A DNA stretch of 49,326 bases from Zhongshania aliphaticivorans (GCF_902705855.1 NZ_CACSIJ010000013.1:26827-76152), one strand, 5' to 3'. Counted from the stretch's first letter, positions 25,358 through 33,979 are shown. Notes: generated from the sequence alone by a model not told the origin. A program made the numbers and translations.

Positions 25358-25566
25358 CTAACAGAATCTAAGCACGCTGACAGGCACCGCCGGCGGCGAC
25401 GGCAAGGACTGACCGAAACACTCAATGCCACCCCAAATGAGTGGAAATGTCATAGAGGGTGGGGCTTAGCTTGGCTATGATCATATTCATACTGTTAACG
25501 CTGCCCTTACATCTGTCATCTAGGCGGCGCGCTTTAAACATCATAATGATAATCAGGGGAAGAGCT

Positions 25567-27177
25567 ATGAGTACGGATTTGGACATCGCGGTGGCTGCCG
25601 TTGAATTTGATTTTGCAGATCAGGATATTCCACAGCGCCTGCGCCATTGGGCGCGGGTCAAGCCCGATCATCCCTTTATGATTTGGGAGCCACGCTCAGG
25701 AGAAGATCGCCGCTGGAGCTACCAAGACTTCGATGACGAAACCGGAAAAATCGCTGCGGGTTTGTACGCCAAGGGTGTGCGCAAACACGACAAGATAATG
25801 ATTCACGCTGAGAATTGTCCAGAAATGGTATTGGCGTGGTATGCCTGCGCCAAAATCGGTGCGGTGGGCGTTACTACCAATACCCGTAGCGTGGGCGGAG
25901 AAATTGAATATTTTGCCCGCCACACAGAAGCGGTCGGTGCGATTACCCAGCCTAAATTTTTTGAAGAAGTTCGTAAAAGTGCGACCAGTCTTAAATGGAT
26001 TGTGAGCACCGATAATAATTCCGGCGAAGTCGCTGAAGAATCAATTGACGGCGCGGATGCGTTCAGCAGCTTGTACGGCGATGCCGCTTCACTGCCAGCG
26101 CGCCCAGCGGAACCGATGTTGCCAGCGGGCATTATGTTTACCTCAGGTACAACCTCATTGCCTAAAGCGGTAGTGCATACCCATGCCAATGCCTTGTGGT
26201 CTGGCAATATGGGTTCGCAAAGTATGGGCATGGATACCGATAGCGTGTATTTGGGCTTTTTGCCCTTTTTCCATGTTAACTGCCAAAGCTGGGCATTTTG
26301 GGGATCTTTGGGTGTCGGTGCGACGGCGGTGTTGTTGCCCAAGTTTTCGGCAAGCCGGTTTTGGGAAATTATTGAAAAACACCAAGTCAGCCACTGCTCA
26401 ATGATTCCCTTTGTCTTTAAAGCGATTGGTATGCAAGCGGTGCCGGAAAAGCACAGCTTGAAAGTGATGCCGATGGGCATTATTTGGAAAGAGATAGAAG
26501 GCTGGCTCAAGGCCAAGCCCTTTGCCAGTTGGGGCATGACGGAAACGGTTACCCATGCCACACGATCAGACTTTGTTAGCGATTGGCCACAGGGCTCTAT
26601 CGGCAAACCCACACCGGGTTACCACTTGGCGGTGGTGAATCCAGACACTGGCGCGATGTGTAAAAAAGGTGAAATTGGTGAGTTGTGGGTGCAGGGCACG
26701 CGCGGCGTAAATATCTTCCTTGAGTATTATAAAAACGAAGAGGCCATGGCCAAATCATTCACACCTAATGGCTGGTTCAAGACGGGAGATATGGTCAGCG
26801 TTGGCGACGAAGGTAATTTCTATTTTACCGACCGCGACAAAGACGCCCTCAAAGTTGGCGGGGAGAACGTCTCAGCCCGCCAAGTAGAAGAGGTCTGCAT
26901 GCAGGTGCCGGGCGGCGGTGTGGGCGAAGTCGCGATCGTTGCAAAATCTCATGACATGCTAGACATGGTGCCGGTGGCATTTGTAATCAAAGGCTGGGGA
27001 GCACCAGAAGACGAAGCCGCTTTTGGGCAGGCGATCATTGATCACTGCAAAGCTAATCTTGCAGATTTTAAAGTGCCCCGTGCGGTGTATTTTGTTGAGG
27101 ACTTTCCGCGCGCAACCTTAGAAAAAGTGGCTAAAAATAAGCTGCGGGAAATGGCAGACGAGATGCCGGAGGTATAA
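25567..27177 (+). CDS. acyl-CoA synthetase (AMP-forming)
   Basis: The protein has 536 residues from ATG 25567, with AGGGGAAGAG just upstream. A longer reading from 25459 adds a hydrophobic stretch without ribosome site and is rejected. P-loop IMFTSGTTSLPKAVVH has Ser in place of the usual Gly after TSGTT. 'ASWGMTETVTHATRS', 'NGWFKTGDMVSVGDEGNFYF' and 'DRDKDALKVGGENVSARQVE' complete the ANL set, and the catalytic Lys is probably in 'ATLEKVAKNKLRE'. It activates a carboxylic acid to its CoA ester; chain type is unknown. It is a single gene closed by a terminator, with no beta-oxidation partners adjacent. Confidence 0.9.
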   Translation: MSTDLDIAVAAVEFDFADQDIPQRLRHWARVKPDHPFMIWEPRSGEDRRWSYQDFDDETGKIAAGLYAKGVRKHDKIMIHAENCPEMVLAWYACAKIGAVGVTTNTRSVGGEIEYFARHTEAVGAITQPKFFEEVRKSATSLKWIVSTDNNSGEVAEESIDGADAFSSLYGDAASLPARPAEPMLPAGIMFTSGTTSLPKAVVHTHANALWSGNMGSQSMGMDTDSVYLGFLPFFHVNCQSWAFWGSLGVGATAVLLPKFSASRFWEIIEKHQVSHCSMIPFVFKAIGMQAVPEKHSLKVMPMGIIWKEIEGWLKAKPFASWGMTETVTHATRSDFVSDWPQGSIGKPTPGYHLAVVNPDTGAMCKKGEIGELWVQGTRGVNIFLEYYKNEEAMAKSFTPNGWFKTGDMVSVGDEGNFYFTDRDKDALKVGGENVSARQVEEVCMQVPGGGVGEVAIVAKSHDMLDMVPVAFVIKGWGAPEDEAAFGQAIIDHCKANLADFKVPRAVYFVEDFPRATLEKVAKNKLREMADEMPEV

Positions 27178-27196
27178 GGTTTGGCTATTTTGACGG

Positions 27197-27219
27197 AGGT
27201 CGCGAAAGCGGCCTTTTTT
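27197..27219 (+). terminator. intrinsic terminator after the acyl-CoA synthetase
   Basis: Stem AGGTCGC / GCGGCCT (one T-G pair) closes a GAAA tetraloop and is followed by a T-run (27214-27219). It lies 20 bases after the stop codon. Confidence 0.88.
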
Positions 27220-27363
27220 GTGTCTGCTCGATATTTTTGTGGTGTTGCTGACTTGTCATAAAACCATCCTAATTTTGTCATCTGCGAGGTATAGCATTCG
27301 TGGTGCTGAAAAGCGCTATGCGCTAAGGCTTCCGAATATTAGATGAGCTAGAAGGGTTGTGAT

Positions 27364-27552
27364 ATGGATCGGTATATTAAGCAACATGGCACTTACTCCA
27401 ACTTACATCAGCAGCATGTTAGAGCTGAAATCTCTCGGCAGATCGATGATTTTTTAAATAATGGTGGCAAAATAGAGCAGCTGAACGGCCCCCAGTTTCA
27501 ACCGCATCGCGCAGTACGTATTACTAATGCGATGATTACCGAAGCACTATAA
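27364..27552 (+). CDS. small conserved-looking protein of unknown function (62 aa)
   Basis: The ORF encodes 62 residues, charged and soluble, with no membrane segment. 'RAEISRQIDDFLNNGGKIEQ' forms one amphipathic helix and a Gly-Gly turn, followed by an 'RAVRITNAMITEAL' helix. Evidence that it is real: it stands alone in a 430-base interval, lies between two transcription terminators (27197 and 27562), starts 6 bases after an AGGGTTG-like ribosome site, and no larger frame competes. I do not recognise the family; the 'FLxNGG' pattern recalls short regulators that bind RNA polymerase or DNA, but that is only a resemblance. Confidence 0.6.
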   Translation: MDRYIKQHGTYSNLHQQHVRAEISRQIDDFLNNGGKIEQLNGPQFQPHRAVRITNAMITEAL

Positions 27553-27561
27553 ATGACATTG

Positions 27562-27595
27562 AAGTGGCATATCGCTAAAACGGGATATGCCACTT
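27562..27595. terminator. 12-bp perfect stem-loop between convergent genes
   Basis: AAGTGGCATATC is exactly inverted as GATATGCCACTT around a 10-base loop. It lies between the stop of the 62-aa gene (+) and the stop of the MAPEG gene (-) and probably ends both transcripts. T-runs are poor on both sides, so its strength is uncertain. Confidence 0.65.
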
Positions 27596-27607
27596 GTTAC
27601 GATTTAA

Positions 27608-28036
27608 TTACATTAAAATAATCATTGCTGCATTGATCGCCATAATGAGCAGGGCGATAGATGTTAGCAAAAAGATGGTAAATCGTAGCATTACCTTATT
27701 CACGGTTGCGTGTACTAGGCTATGTAAAATACGCCCCCCCACATAAATCCACGCAAGTGTTAAATTAAGACCGTCTCCGCTGCCAATAAGCGCCAGTAAA
27801 AACGCAGTTGCATAAAAAATTGTGGGCTGTTCTAGCAGGTGATTGTAGTTGTCTGCCTTCCACTGGGTTTTTGCTGGTAGTTTCAGTGCAAGTTCACTAG
27901 TGCGCTCACCGGCTTCTGGTTTTAATTTTAGTTTTGCTATCATCGGTAGACGAACCAGCGCCATCCAAAATAACATCACGAAAGTCCATAAAATAAGAAC
28001 GATGATTGGTGTAAATATGGGGGAGTGTTGTAGCAT
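27608..28036 (-). CDS. MAPEG-family membrane protein
   Basis: The 142-residue protein has four membrane helices: about 10-30, 70-85, 90-108 and 118-140. Between helices 1 and 2 lies the polar loop 'KTQWKADNYNHLLEQPTIFY', whose NYNHLLEQPTxFY motif marks MAPEG (membrane-associated eicosanoid/glutathione metabolism) proteins. 'AWIYVGGRILHSLVHATVNK' carries the second conserved patch. Eukaryotic members conjugate glutathione; bacterial ones are mostly uncharacterised. It is monocistronic, with the gene at 28142 behind it on the same strand. Confidence 0.87.
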   Translation of the reverse strand: MLQHSPIFTPIIVLILWTFVMLFWMALVRLPMIAKLKLKPEAGERTSELALKLPAKTQWKADNYNHLLEQPTIFYATAFLLALIGSGDGLNLTLAWIYVGGRILHSLVHATVNKVMLRFTIFLLTSIALLIMAINAAMIILM

Positions 28037-28141
28037 CTCAAAACCTCATTATTGTTGTTAATTCTATATTATCGTTGTTGTTTGATAATTTCTCTACAGC
28101 TTATTGTTGGGTGCTTCTCGCGTCTATTTCGAATTGACGGC

Positions 28142-28426
28142 TTAGTTAATTTTTTCTGGCGTGTACTGAATCTGCGTAACTTGTATGTTGATACCGGCGG
28201 CACCTAATTTGTCCTTGATCAATTGATTTAACGGCGTGTCTTGAATAGCCGCGGCCAGCGAGTCGGCGGTGAATACACAGCGAATTGCTAGGCTGCTGGG
28301 AAAGCGCTTGTAGTCGACGGTGTGAGTCAGCCATAAAAATCCCTGAGTGTGGTCTAAGGCGTAGTCACAGACTTCGGTGAGCTGTATTCGAATGCTATTG
28401 TCTAATTTTTTATCGTTTTTCCGCAT
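28142..28426 (-). CDS. conserved hypothetical protein (94 aa)
   Basis: The protein has 94 residues, starting MRKNDKKLDNSIRIQLTEVC, a pattern I recall from short gammaproteobacterial proteins sometimes labelled 'Fis family regulator' without a real Fis HTH. 'FLWLTHTVDYKRFPSSLAIR' and 'CVFTADSLAAAI' suggest a small alpha-beta fold. No signal or membrane segment. It reads away from the RcnB-like gene. Function is unknown, and the regulator label should not be trusted. Confidence 0.65.
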   Translation of the reverse strand: MRKNDKKLDNSIRIQLTEVCDYALDHTQGFLWLTHTVDYKRFPSSLAIRCVFTADSLAAAIQDTPLNQLIKDKLGAAGINIQVTQIQYTPEKIN

Positions 28427-28599
28427 GGCTACTCGAGAGGTTCAGTCGACATAAGTTTCGAATACTACGTGTGGCCTGCGACAGCAGCAATCGTTCATAT
28501 CACTTTCGGTCTCAAACGAGAATCAATTGCACTTTTAGCGTGTAAAAAGGTCATATTGAATTGGAAGCTATACACATAAATTGAAACTAAGGGCGAATA

Positions 28600-28899
28600 A
28601 TGAAAACGACAATAGTGATGTTAGCGATTGTATTGCTGTTTGGTACCGTTGGTGTGTTCGCCAAGCCTCCCAATGGTGAGTTGCCGCGAGGTTTGCAGAA
28701 AAAAGTTGCTGAAGGTCAGCAATTGCCCCCAGGCTGGCAAAAGAAGTTGATGGTTGGTCATCGCCTAGAGCCTAATATTTACGCTCATGGTCGTGTTATT
28801 GTGCCAGTGGATGATCGCGGTCATATTATTGTTATGGTCGAGGACCGCCGCTTGCGATTAATACAAGCTACATTAGAAATTATCGAAATACTGAATTAG
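28600..28899 (+). CDS. RcnB/CigR-like periplasmic protein
   Basis: The 99-residue protein has a clear signal peptide: MKTTIVMLAIVLLFGTVGVF then AKP, with cleavage likely after the Ala at about 21. The mature part has 'NGELPRGLQKKVAEGQQLPP', 'GWQKKLMVGHRL' and a C-terminal beta hairpin 'DRGHIIVMVEDRRLRLI', the arrangement of RcnB-family proteins. RcnB is linked to nickel/cobalt homeostasis and CigR to virulence control, but neither context is present here. It is 14 bases upstream of a VOC gene, so the two are likely co-transcribed. Confidence 0.75.
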   Translation: MKTTIVMLAIVLLFGTVGVFAKPPNGELPRGLQKKVAEGQQLPPGWQKKLMVGHRLEPNIYAHGRVIVPVDDRGHIIVMVEDRRLRLIQATLEIIEILN

Positions 28900-28913
28900 G
28901 CGGAGGTTTATTT

Positions 28914-29276
28914 ATGAATATTCATGGAAAGATAAATTATATTGAATTACCCGCCGCCGATATCGAAGCGGTAAAAGCGTTTTTTACAAAGGCTTTCGGT
29001 TGGTCATTTACTGACTACGGCCCAGATTACACCGCGTTTGCTGATGAAGGTTTAGATGGCGGATTTTATCGCGCCGACTTGTCTGCCAGTACCGCGAATG
29101 GCAGCGCCCTAGTTGTATTCTATAGTGAGACCCTTGAAGAAACGCGGAACACAGTTGTGTTGTCTGGCGGCACAATCTTGAAAGAAATTTTTGATTTCCC
29201 CGGTGGTCGCCGTTTTCATTTCGCAGACCCCAACGGCAATGAATTTGCGGTGTGGTCAGAGCCTGCAGAAAAATAA
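28914..29276 (+). CDS. VOC-family protein (single domain)
   Basis: The 120-residue protein begins 'HGKINYIELPAADIEAVKAF' followed by 'FTKAFGWSFTDYGPDYTAFA', and ends 'GRRFHFADPNGNEFAVWSEP' with the conserved DPxGNExxxW of glyoxalase-like proteins. The first metal-ligand position is Glu/Asn rather than His (INYIEL), so metal chemistry may be absent, as in many members of this subgroup. It has a strong ribosome site (GGCGGAGG) and follows the RcnB-like gene directly. Substrate is unknown. Confidence 0.82.
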   Translation: MNIHGKINYIELPAADIEAVKAFFTKAFGWSFTDYGPDYTAFADEGLDGGFYRADLSASTANGSALVVFYSETLEETRNTVVLSGGTILKEIFDFPGGRRFHFADPNGNEFAVWSEPAEK

Positions 29277-29295
29277 CTGCTGTAGGTTTTCTGCG

Positions 29296-30192
29296 CTAAA
29301 CTTTCTCTACAGACGGTGATTCGATCTGCGCCTGTTGGCGATCACCGTACTGCTCATCTGCCCATTCAGGGTGTTTGTAAAGAATACGTAAATCCTTATA
29401 GCGCCAAACGTCTTGGGCCATTTCTGCCCAGCCGTGCACCTGTAAATAGAAGGGGTTATAGGGCTTTGCGGGCATGTGAGTGACACCGTATTTGATTTCG
29501 CCAGCATGATCTTCATCCCGAAATGTACCAAATAGCTTGTCCCAGAAAATGAAAATTCCTCCAAAGTTGCGATCAATCTGCGCGGCGTTACTGCCGTGGT
29601 GAACGCGGTGATGGGATGGCGTGTTCATGACTTTTTCTAATACACCTAGCTTGCGTATTTGTTCTGTGTGCAAGAAGAACTGATAGACCAGATTGCCTTC
29701 TATAGCGAGTAATACCCAATTTTTGTCGAAGCCGACCAGCGCGGCGGGAATCCACCAAAGCACCCAGCTGCCAGAAAATGCAAAGGTGAAGTTTTGTCGC
29801 AAGGCGGTGGAAAAATTCATGTGCTCCGATGAGTGGTGGGTGATATGGCCGCTCCAGAACCAGCGGACCTTGTGCATCATGTAATGGTTTATGTAAAAGC
29901 AAAAATCAATGAAGACGATTAAGGCTAATACGCTGAGTACCGACGCGCCGGGATTCCATTGCAGGCCGTACTGATAAACCCAGAGGTAAAAGGCTTGAAT
30001 AAATAATGCGACGGCGATGCCATCCACTATTTTGTAGGAGAAGCCTGCGGCTAAATTCGCTACGGTCTCGCGGGGGTGGTAAACCCCAGTTTTGCCACTG
30101 CGACGAATATAGAGATATTCCGCGCCGATGACCGCAAGGAAAACTGCGCCAAAGGCGGAGACGAAGAATAGGGCGTGGAGTACGTCTTGCAC
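29296..30192 (-). CDS. sterol desaturase / fatty acid hydroxylase superfamily membrane protein
   Basis: The 298-residue integral membrane protein carries the three histidine boxes of the superfamily: HYMMH (about 107-111), 'HITHHSSEHMNF' (about 120) and 'THMPAKPYNP' preceded by 'SHHRVHHGSN' (about 197). These eight-plus His residues bind a diiron centre for O2-dependent hydroxylation or desaturation of lipids. Hydrophobic segments lie at about 8-25, 45-70, 85-105 and 140-170. The C-terminal 60 residues are polar and cytoplasmic. Substrate is unknown. It is divergent from an AraC gene at 30330 that may regulate it. Confidence 0.88.
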   Translation of the reverse strand: MQDVLHALFFVSAFGAVFLAVIGAEYLYIRRSGKTGVYHPRETVANLAAGFSYKIVDGIAVALFIQAFYLWVYQYGLQWNPGASVLSVLALIVFIDFCFYINHYMMHKVRWFWSGHITHHSSEHMNFSTALRQNFTFAFSGSWVLWWIPAALVGFDKNWVLLAIEGNLVYQFFLHTEQIRKLGVLEKVMNTPSHHRVHHGSNAAQIDRNFGGIFIFWDKLFGTFRDEDHAGEIKYGVTHMPAKPYNPFYLQVHGWAEMAQDVWRYKDLRILYKHPEWADEQYGDRQQAQIESPSVEKV

Positions 30193-30329
30193 GTGAATAC
30201 CTCACAAGGATGAATCAGATAGTGCCATCTTAGCGGGATATTACAAGCTAGGATTGACCTTCAAAGCCAAGTTTTTGACATTTACTGCCATGGCCGTAAT
30301 GATACGGGAATAAATAATGGGGAATAATT

Positions 30330-31319
30330 ATGCTTGCAGAGTTGCAGGTGAGCGGCGATTTAGCGGGTTTACTGCGGGATTATTTGGAGAAGCAGGGCGA
30401 CACCCACTGCGAGCTATACACTGGGTTGCAGTCGTTCAGCGCGAATAATCGTATGAGCTTTGGGCAGTGGTGGGGCTTGCTAGATAAATTGCAGGCGCGC
30501 TTCCCTGATCGTCATGTGGGATTAGAACTCGGTGAGTTGGTGCGCTCGTCCCATTTGGGTGTTATTGGTTATCTCACCTTGGCCAGTGATACCGTCGCCG
30601 GCGCCTTGGCAGCGTTCCAGAGGTATCAGCGTCTTTTACATGATGGCGATAAGGCATCGATTCGCCTTGATGATGGAGTAATGACGCTGTTTTGGAGCAG
30701 TGATTATGGTCCGTCTACTCGCTTGTCTGACGAGGTCTTGTTGGCAGGCTTATTGAATTTTATTCGGCTGATGAGCGGTAATTCTGCACTGGCGCCTGTT
30801 CAGGTTGATTTCACCTTTGCGTCGCCAGCAAATGTCCACGTTTATGAAATGGCTTTCGGCTCGCCAGTGTTTTTTTCCCAGCCTCATACTGCACTGCATT
30901 TTCCTGCTGAGTATTTGAGTTTGCCGGTTAGTAATAGTGACCCCGGTTTGCGGGCGCTGCTAGAGCGGCAAGCGCAGGCGTCGATAGCCGTATTGCCGCA
31001 AAAAGAGAGTTTTATTCAAGCATTACGCACTGCGTTATTGCGTGGCTTACAAAGTGGTCGAGCTGGTTCTGCTGGGGTGGCCGCTATGCTCAATATGTCT
31101 GAGCGAACTTTGTTTCGCCGATTAAATGATCAAGGACTGGTTTTTAAACACGTTCTGTCGCAGATCCGTATGCAGCTTGCTCAGGAATACCTGGCCGACG
31201 CGCGGCTCACTCAAAGCGAGATTGCCTTGCTACTAGGCTATTCAGAACAAAGCGCGTTTAGCCGCGCATTTAAACGTGAAACCGGCATGACGCCGCGGCA
31301 ATTTCAAATGCAGAGCTAG
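30330..31319 (+). CDS. AraC-family transcriptional regulator
   Basis: The 329-residue protein has a ligand domain ('MSFGQWWGLLDKLQARFPDR', 'HLGVIGYLTLASDTVAGALA') of the arabinose-binding-like type. The C-terminal double HTH is 'AGVAAMLNMSERTLFRRLND' and 'QSEIALLLGYSEQSAFSRAF', ending 'KRETGMTPRQFQMQS'. ATG 30330 follows GGGGAATAATT. It ends by overlapping the convergent DUF1499 gene by 4 bases and diverges from the sterol-desaturase-like gene, which is its most likely target (inference). Confidence 0.88.
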   Translation: MLAELQVSGDLAGLLRDYLEKQGDTHCELYTGLQSFSANNRMSFGQWWGLLDKLQARFPDRHVGLELGELVRSSHLGVIGYLTLASDTVAGALAAFQRYQRLLHDGDKASIRLDDGVMTLFWSSDYGPSTRLSDEVLLAGLLNFIRLMSGNSALAPVQVDFTFASPANVHVYEMAFGSPVFFSQPHTALHFPAEYLSLPVSNSDPGLRALLERQAQASIAVLPQKESFIQALRTALLRGLQSGRAGSAGVAAMLNMSERTLFRRLNDQGLVFKHVLSQIRMQLAQEYLADARLTQSEIALLLGYSEQSAFSRAFKRETGMTPRQFQMQS

Positions 31320-31768
31320 TCGTTTTTGTCAGCAGTGAACAGCGCGCGCAAGGTTTCAACACGCTCGCGATTCACTTCAAAATCGTAGTAGCCGATACGT
31401 GACGAGCTGCGGACATCGACTTTGTTCTGAGTCGGTGAATACAGTAATTCCACGTCATCTTTGTAGCGCATAATCGCTGTGCTGCTAACCGCATGCAGGT
31501 AGTTGGTATCGCGTGCAGCTACCTCAGTGCGCGGCATGGTCAGCAGTAATTGCTGCAGTCGTTGCCAGTCCTGCGCTGAGTTAACCGCTATCGGTGCAAT
31601 ATATTTATCGCTGTCTTTTTCAGTGCTCGACACGCAATGCGGCGCCGACGGGCAGTCTTGAAATTGTCCCTTACTAGCACCGAGCTGCGGTGCGCTACAC
31701 GCTATGAGTTGGGTGCCCGCTAATAAAGTGGTCGCGGCATAAGCTGTCAGGCGTATTTGTTTGATCAT
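31316..31768 (-). CDS. DUF1499-domain lipoprotein
   Basis: The 150-residue protein has a lipoprotein signal: basic start MIKQIR, hydrophobic stretch, then LIAC with Cys24 as the likely lipidation site. The DUF1499 core follows: 'DCPSAPHCVSSTEKDSDKYI' with two conserved Cys, 'YLHAVSSTAIMRYKDDVELL' and 'VDVRSSSRIGYYDFEVNRER'. It is probably anchored at the outer membrane facing the periplasm. The family is common in gammaproteobacteria and its function is not established. Confidence 0.87.
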   Translation of the reverse strand: MIKQIRLTAYAATTLLAGTQLIACSAPQLGASKGQFQDCPSAPHCVSSTEKDSDKYIAPIAVNSAQDWQRLQQLLLTMPRTEVAARDTNYLHAVSSTAIMRYKDDVELLYSPTQNKVDVRSSSRIGYYDFEVNRERVETLRALFTADKND

Positions 31769-32014
31769 AGGAACCTCTATGAGACCTTTGCACGATAGTT
31801 ATTTTGCCCTCTGCCGGCGTCAAAATCGTACTCAATCGGTCATTTATGAGTATAAACTCCCTCATTCCGTGCGATTTTTCCTTGCCAGAGAACAAAATTC
31901 CCGCTCGTGCAAAGATCTATCTATATTTGTTTTATTGCCGTTCTACGTAAGAAGTGGGTTGTTGGAGTTTTAGCGTGTAATGAATTTTTATACTTTGTGT
32001 GATGCCTCTTCAGT

Positions 32015-32032
32015 CTTGCATAAAACTGTCAC
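32015..32032 (+). promoter_or_regulatory. Pho box upstream of ppk2
   Basis: CTTGCAT-AAAA-CTGTCAC matches the PhoB consensus (two 7-mers CTGTCAT separated by 4 A/T bases) at 16 of 18 positions. It lies 67 bases before the ppk2 start and upstream of a weak AT-rich -10. Induction under phosphate starvation is inferred from the box. Confidence 0.6.
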
Positions 32033-32081
32033 ATAAACTCAATAAGCTAGTTGAAAGGCTATCAACAGTGGGGCAATGGGC

Positions 32082-33002
32082 ATGAATTTAGATGAGCGCT
32101 TAGTGATGGATCGAATTAAAGACGATTTGCTCGACAGTTACGATGAAGAGTTAGAACTGGAATTAGAGGATCATTTTGACGAAGGTACGTTCTCAAATAA
32201 TGTAGACCCTAGTGTTCAAGAAGAGCGTAAGCTGGCACGTCGAGTATATTTTAAAGAGCTATTTCGTCTACAAACCGAACTGGTAAAACTGCAAGACTGG
32301 GTGGCTGATAGTGGCCATAAGGTTGTGGTGATATTTGAGGGACGCGATGCGGCGGGCAAGGGTGGCGTCATCAAACGTATTACCCAGCGCTTAAACCCGC
32401 GTATTTGTCGTATAGCTGCATTACCTGCACCGAATGAGCGCGAACGTACGCAGTGGTATTTTCAACGCTATGTGTCGCATTTACCGGCGGCGGGTGAAAT
32501 CGTCTTGTTTGATCGCAGCTGGTATAACCGTGCGGGTGTCGAGTGGGTGATGGGGTTTTGTGACGATAATGAATATCAGGAATTCTTTCATACCGTACCG
32601 GACTTTGAGCGCATGCTGTCTCGTTCAGGTATTCAGGTCATTAAATATTGGTTTTCAATTTCTGACGAAGAGCAGTACTCGCGTTTTTTGAGCCGTGTGC
32701 ATGACCCCTTAAAACAGTGGAAGCTGAGTCCCATGGATTTAGAATCGCGCCGACGCTGGGAGCAATACACCAAGGCTAAAGAAATAATGCTCGCTCGTAC
32801 TCATATAGATGAAGCACCGTGGTGGGTGGTTGAGGCTGTTAACAAAAAGAAAGCGCGCTTGAATTGCATCAGCCATCTTTTGAGCCAGATTCCGTATCAA
32901 GAGGTAAAGCGCCCCTTGATAGAATTACCGGCAAGGGAAAATAACGCGGACTACATTCGTCAGCCGGTACCAAAGGAGATGTTTATACCAGAGTTATATT
33001 AA
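32082..33002 (+). CDS. ppk2: polyphosphate kinase 2 (class I PPK2)
   Basis: The protein has 306 residues from ATG 32082, which has GTGGGG at good distance; ATG 32076 is too close to it. The one-domain P-loop kinase shows Walker A 'FEGRDAAGKGGVIKRITQRL' (about 85-104), Walker B region 'VLFDRSWYNRAGVEWVMGFC' and the lid 'VIKYWFSISDEEQYSRFLSR'. PPK2 enzymes transfer phosphate between polyphosphate and nucleotides, usually favouring GDP/ADP phosphorylation. The N-terminal 50 residues are highly acidic. A Pho box precedes it and a stem-loop follows at 33170. Confidence 0.94.
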   Translation: MNLDERLVMDRIKDDLLDSYDEELELELEDHFDEGTFSNNVDPSVQEERKLARRVYFKELFRLQTELVKLQDWVADSGHKVVVIFEGRDAAGKGGVIKRITQRLNPRICRIAALPAPNERERTQWYFQRYVSHLPAAGEIVLFDRSWYNRAGVEWVMGFCDDNEYQEFFHTVPDFERMLSRSGIQVIKYWFSISDEEQYSRFLSRVHDPLKQWKLSPMDLESRRRWEQYTKAKEIMLARTHIDEAPWWVVEAVNKKKARLNCISHLLSQIPYQEVKRPLIELPARENNADYIRQPVPKEMFIPELY

Positions 33003-33169
33003 GCGTTTAGATTTTAAGCGTACGCAACTAGTGCGGAATTTATTACTCTCTGCCCAACTGCTTTAACTGTCATTCTCGTGAGTGCTTAAATCGATTGTGT
33101 TGCAAAAATGTACTCGTTCTCAAATATCGACTATGAATTTTCGACTTACGTAACTAAAGCGTAAAACTG

Positions 33170-33203
33170 TTTGGTGGGTGTCAATGCGTCCGCCAAATTT
33201 TTC
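33170..33203 (+). terminator. probable intrinsic terminator in the gene-free stretch 33003-33480
   Basis: Stem TTTGGTGG / CCGCCAAA (one G-U in RNA) with a 12-base loop, followed by TTTTTCTTCATTT. It is 170 bases after ppk2. The remaining 33003-33480 contains no ORF, and I could not recognise the missing C-terminal part of HMG-CoA lyase there, so that part of liuE appears lost. Confidence 0.6.
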
Positions 33204-33480
33204 TTCATTTAACCTTTCTTCAACATAGCAACCAGCTCAATTCGAGCCAAAGTACTTTGGCCACAGTAAAAGCTTTTAAAACCTAGTATTGATCGTGTTA
33301 TTCGGATGATTCCCCTCTTTTAGCTGAAGCGCAAATATGACGCACCCGGTATTAGTACCTTTCGTGAGAGTGCGGCCTGTGGACAAGGTCACCCGAATTA
33401 AAATTTTTTCGAAATTACACCAAACCATACGTGCGATTACACTGTGAAGGCTTGTGCAGCTTTTGAATTACATTTTCGCG

Positions 33481-33979
33481 CTAATTTTTCGATGGGCCGA
33501 TTTCTAGCATACGTTTGATTACGGCGGGGGTGCGACCACCTAATGACACTTTATAGCAGCCTCTCACTGGAATGCCGACGGCCTTTGTGACGCAAATAAT
33601 GGGGCTAAAGTGGTCGATACTTTCGTTTATTGAGCAATTGATGTTTTTTGGGTTAGAGGCTTCTGAAGCGGCAGCAAAAATAACGACCGCATTGGCTTGT
33701 GCCTTTAGGGCGTATTCGAAGCTGAGGCACTAGGGCGACGTAGCGAACATCGTCACGACGTTTTATCAGCTTGAACACGTCCTCGGTGTCGGCCATTTGC
33801 GGCACCTACGCGGGATTTACAAAACTGCTGGCTTCAATGTTTTTTATATCAGCGTTGGTGAGTAAATCGATTAACTACGTGTTGCGGCGTCAATCAATCA
33901 GTTGTTTCTCGTTTTACAGGCCGTTACGAATTCCAACTTCCCCAACGCGCACTTGGCTGGGCAGTTCGGTGCAGCTCAT
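33481..33979 (-). pseudogene. liuE: decayed hydroxymethylglutaryl-CoA lyase (liuE/mvaB) remnant
   Basis: Reading from ATG 33979, which overlaps the liuD stop as ATGA, gives HMG-CoA lyase text broken by lesions. 'QVRVGEVGIRNGL*NEKQLI' replaces VxxVGPRDGLQNEKQ with Gln mutated to TAA. Further stops follow after 'QLID' and near 'RRNT', and a stop replaces the Lys/Trp in FVNPA*VPQMADTEDV. A frameshift near 33740 restores 'VVIFAAASEASNPKNINCSI'. After 'GIPVRGCYKVSLGGRTPAVI' an internal segment (normally YVSCVLGCPY...) is missing, so the catalytic Cys region is gone. The last 130 or so residues are absent. It cannot make enzyme; the genome must carry another lyase or leave the pathway incomplete. 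Confidence 0.9.

Noticed and set aside
25540-25555. Fur-box-like sequence (CATAATGATAATCA) before the acyl-CoA synthetase
   Set aside because: Only the first 13-14 bases fit the 19-bp consensus and nothing in the gene or neighbours relates to iron.
31761-31973. 70-aa ORF upstream of ppk2, overlapping the DUF1499 start
   Set aside because: Composition like translated promoter DNA, starts inside another gene's start region and has no family pattern.
33003-33480. Search for the missing C-terminal half of HMG-CoA lyase
   Set aside because: Minus-strand translations in all frames gave no recognisable lyase motifs; treated as lost sequence.
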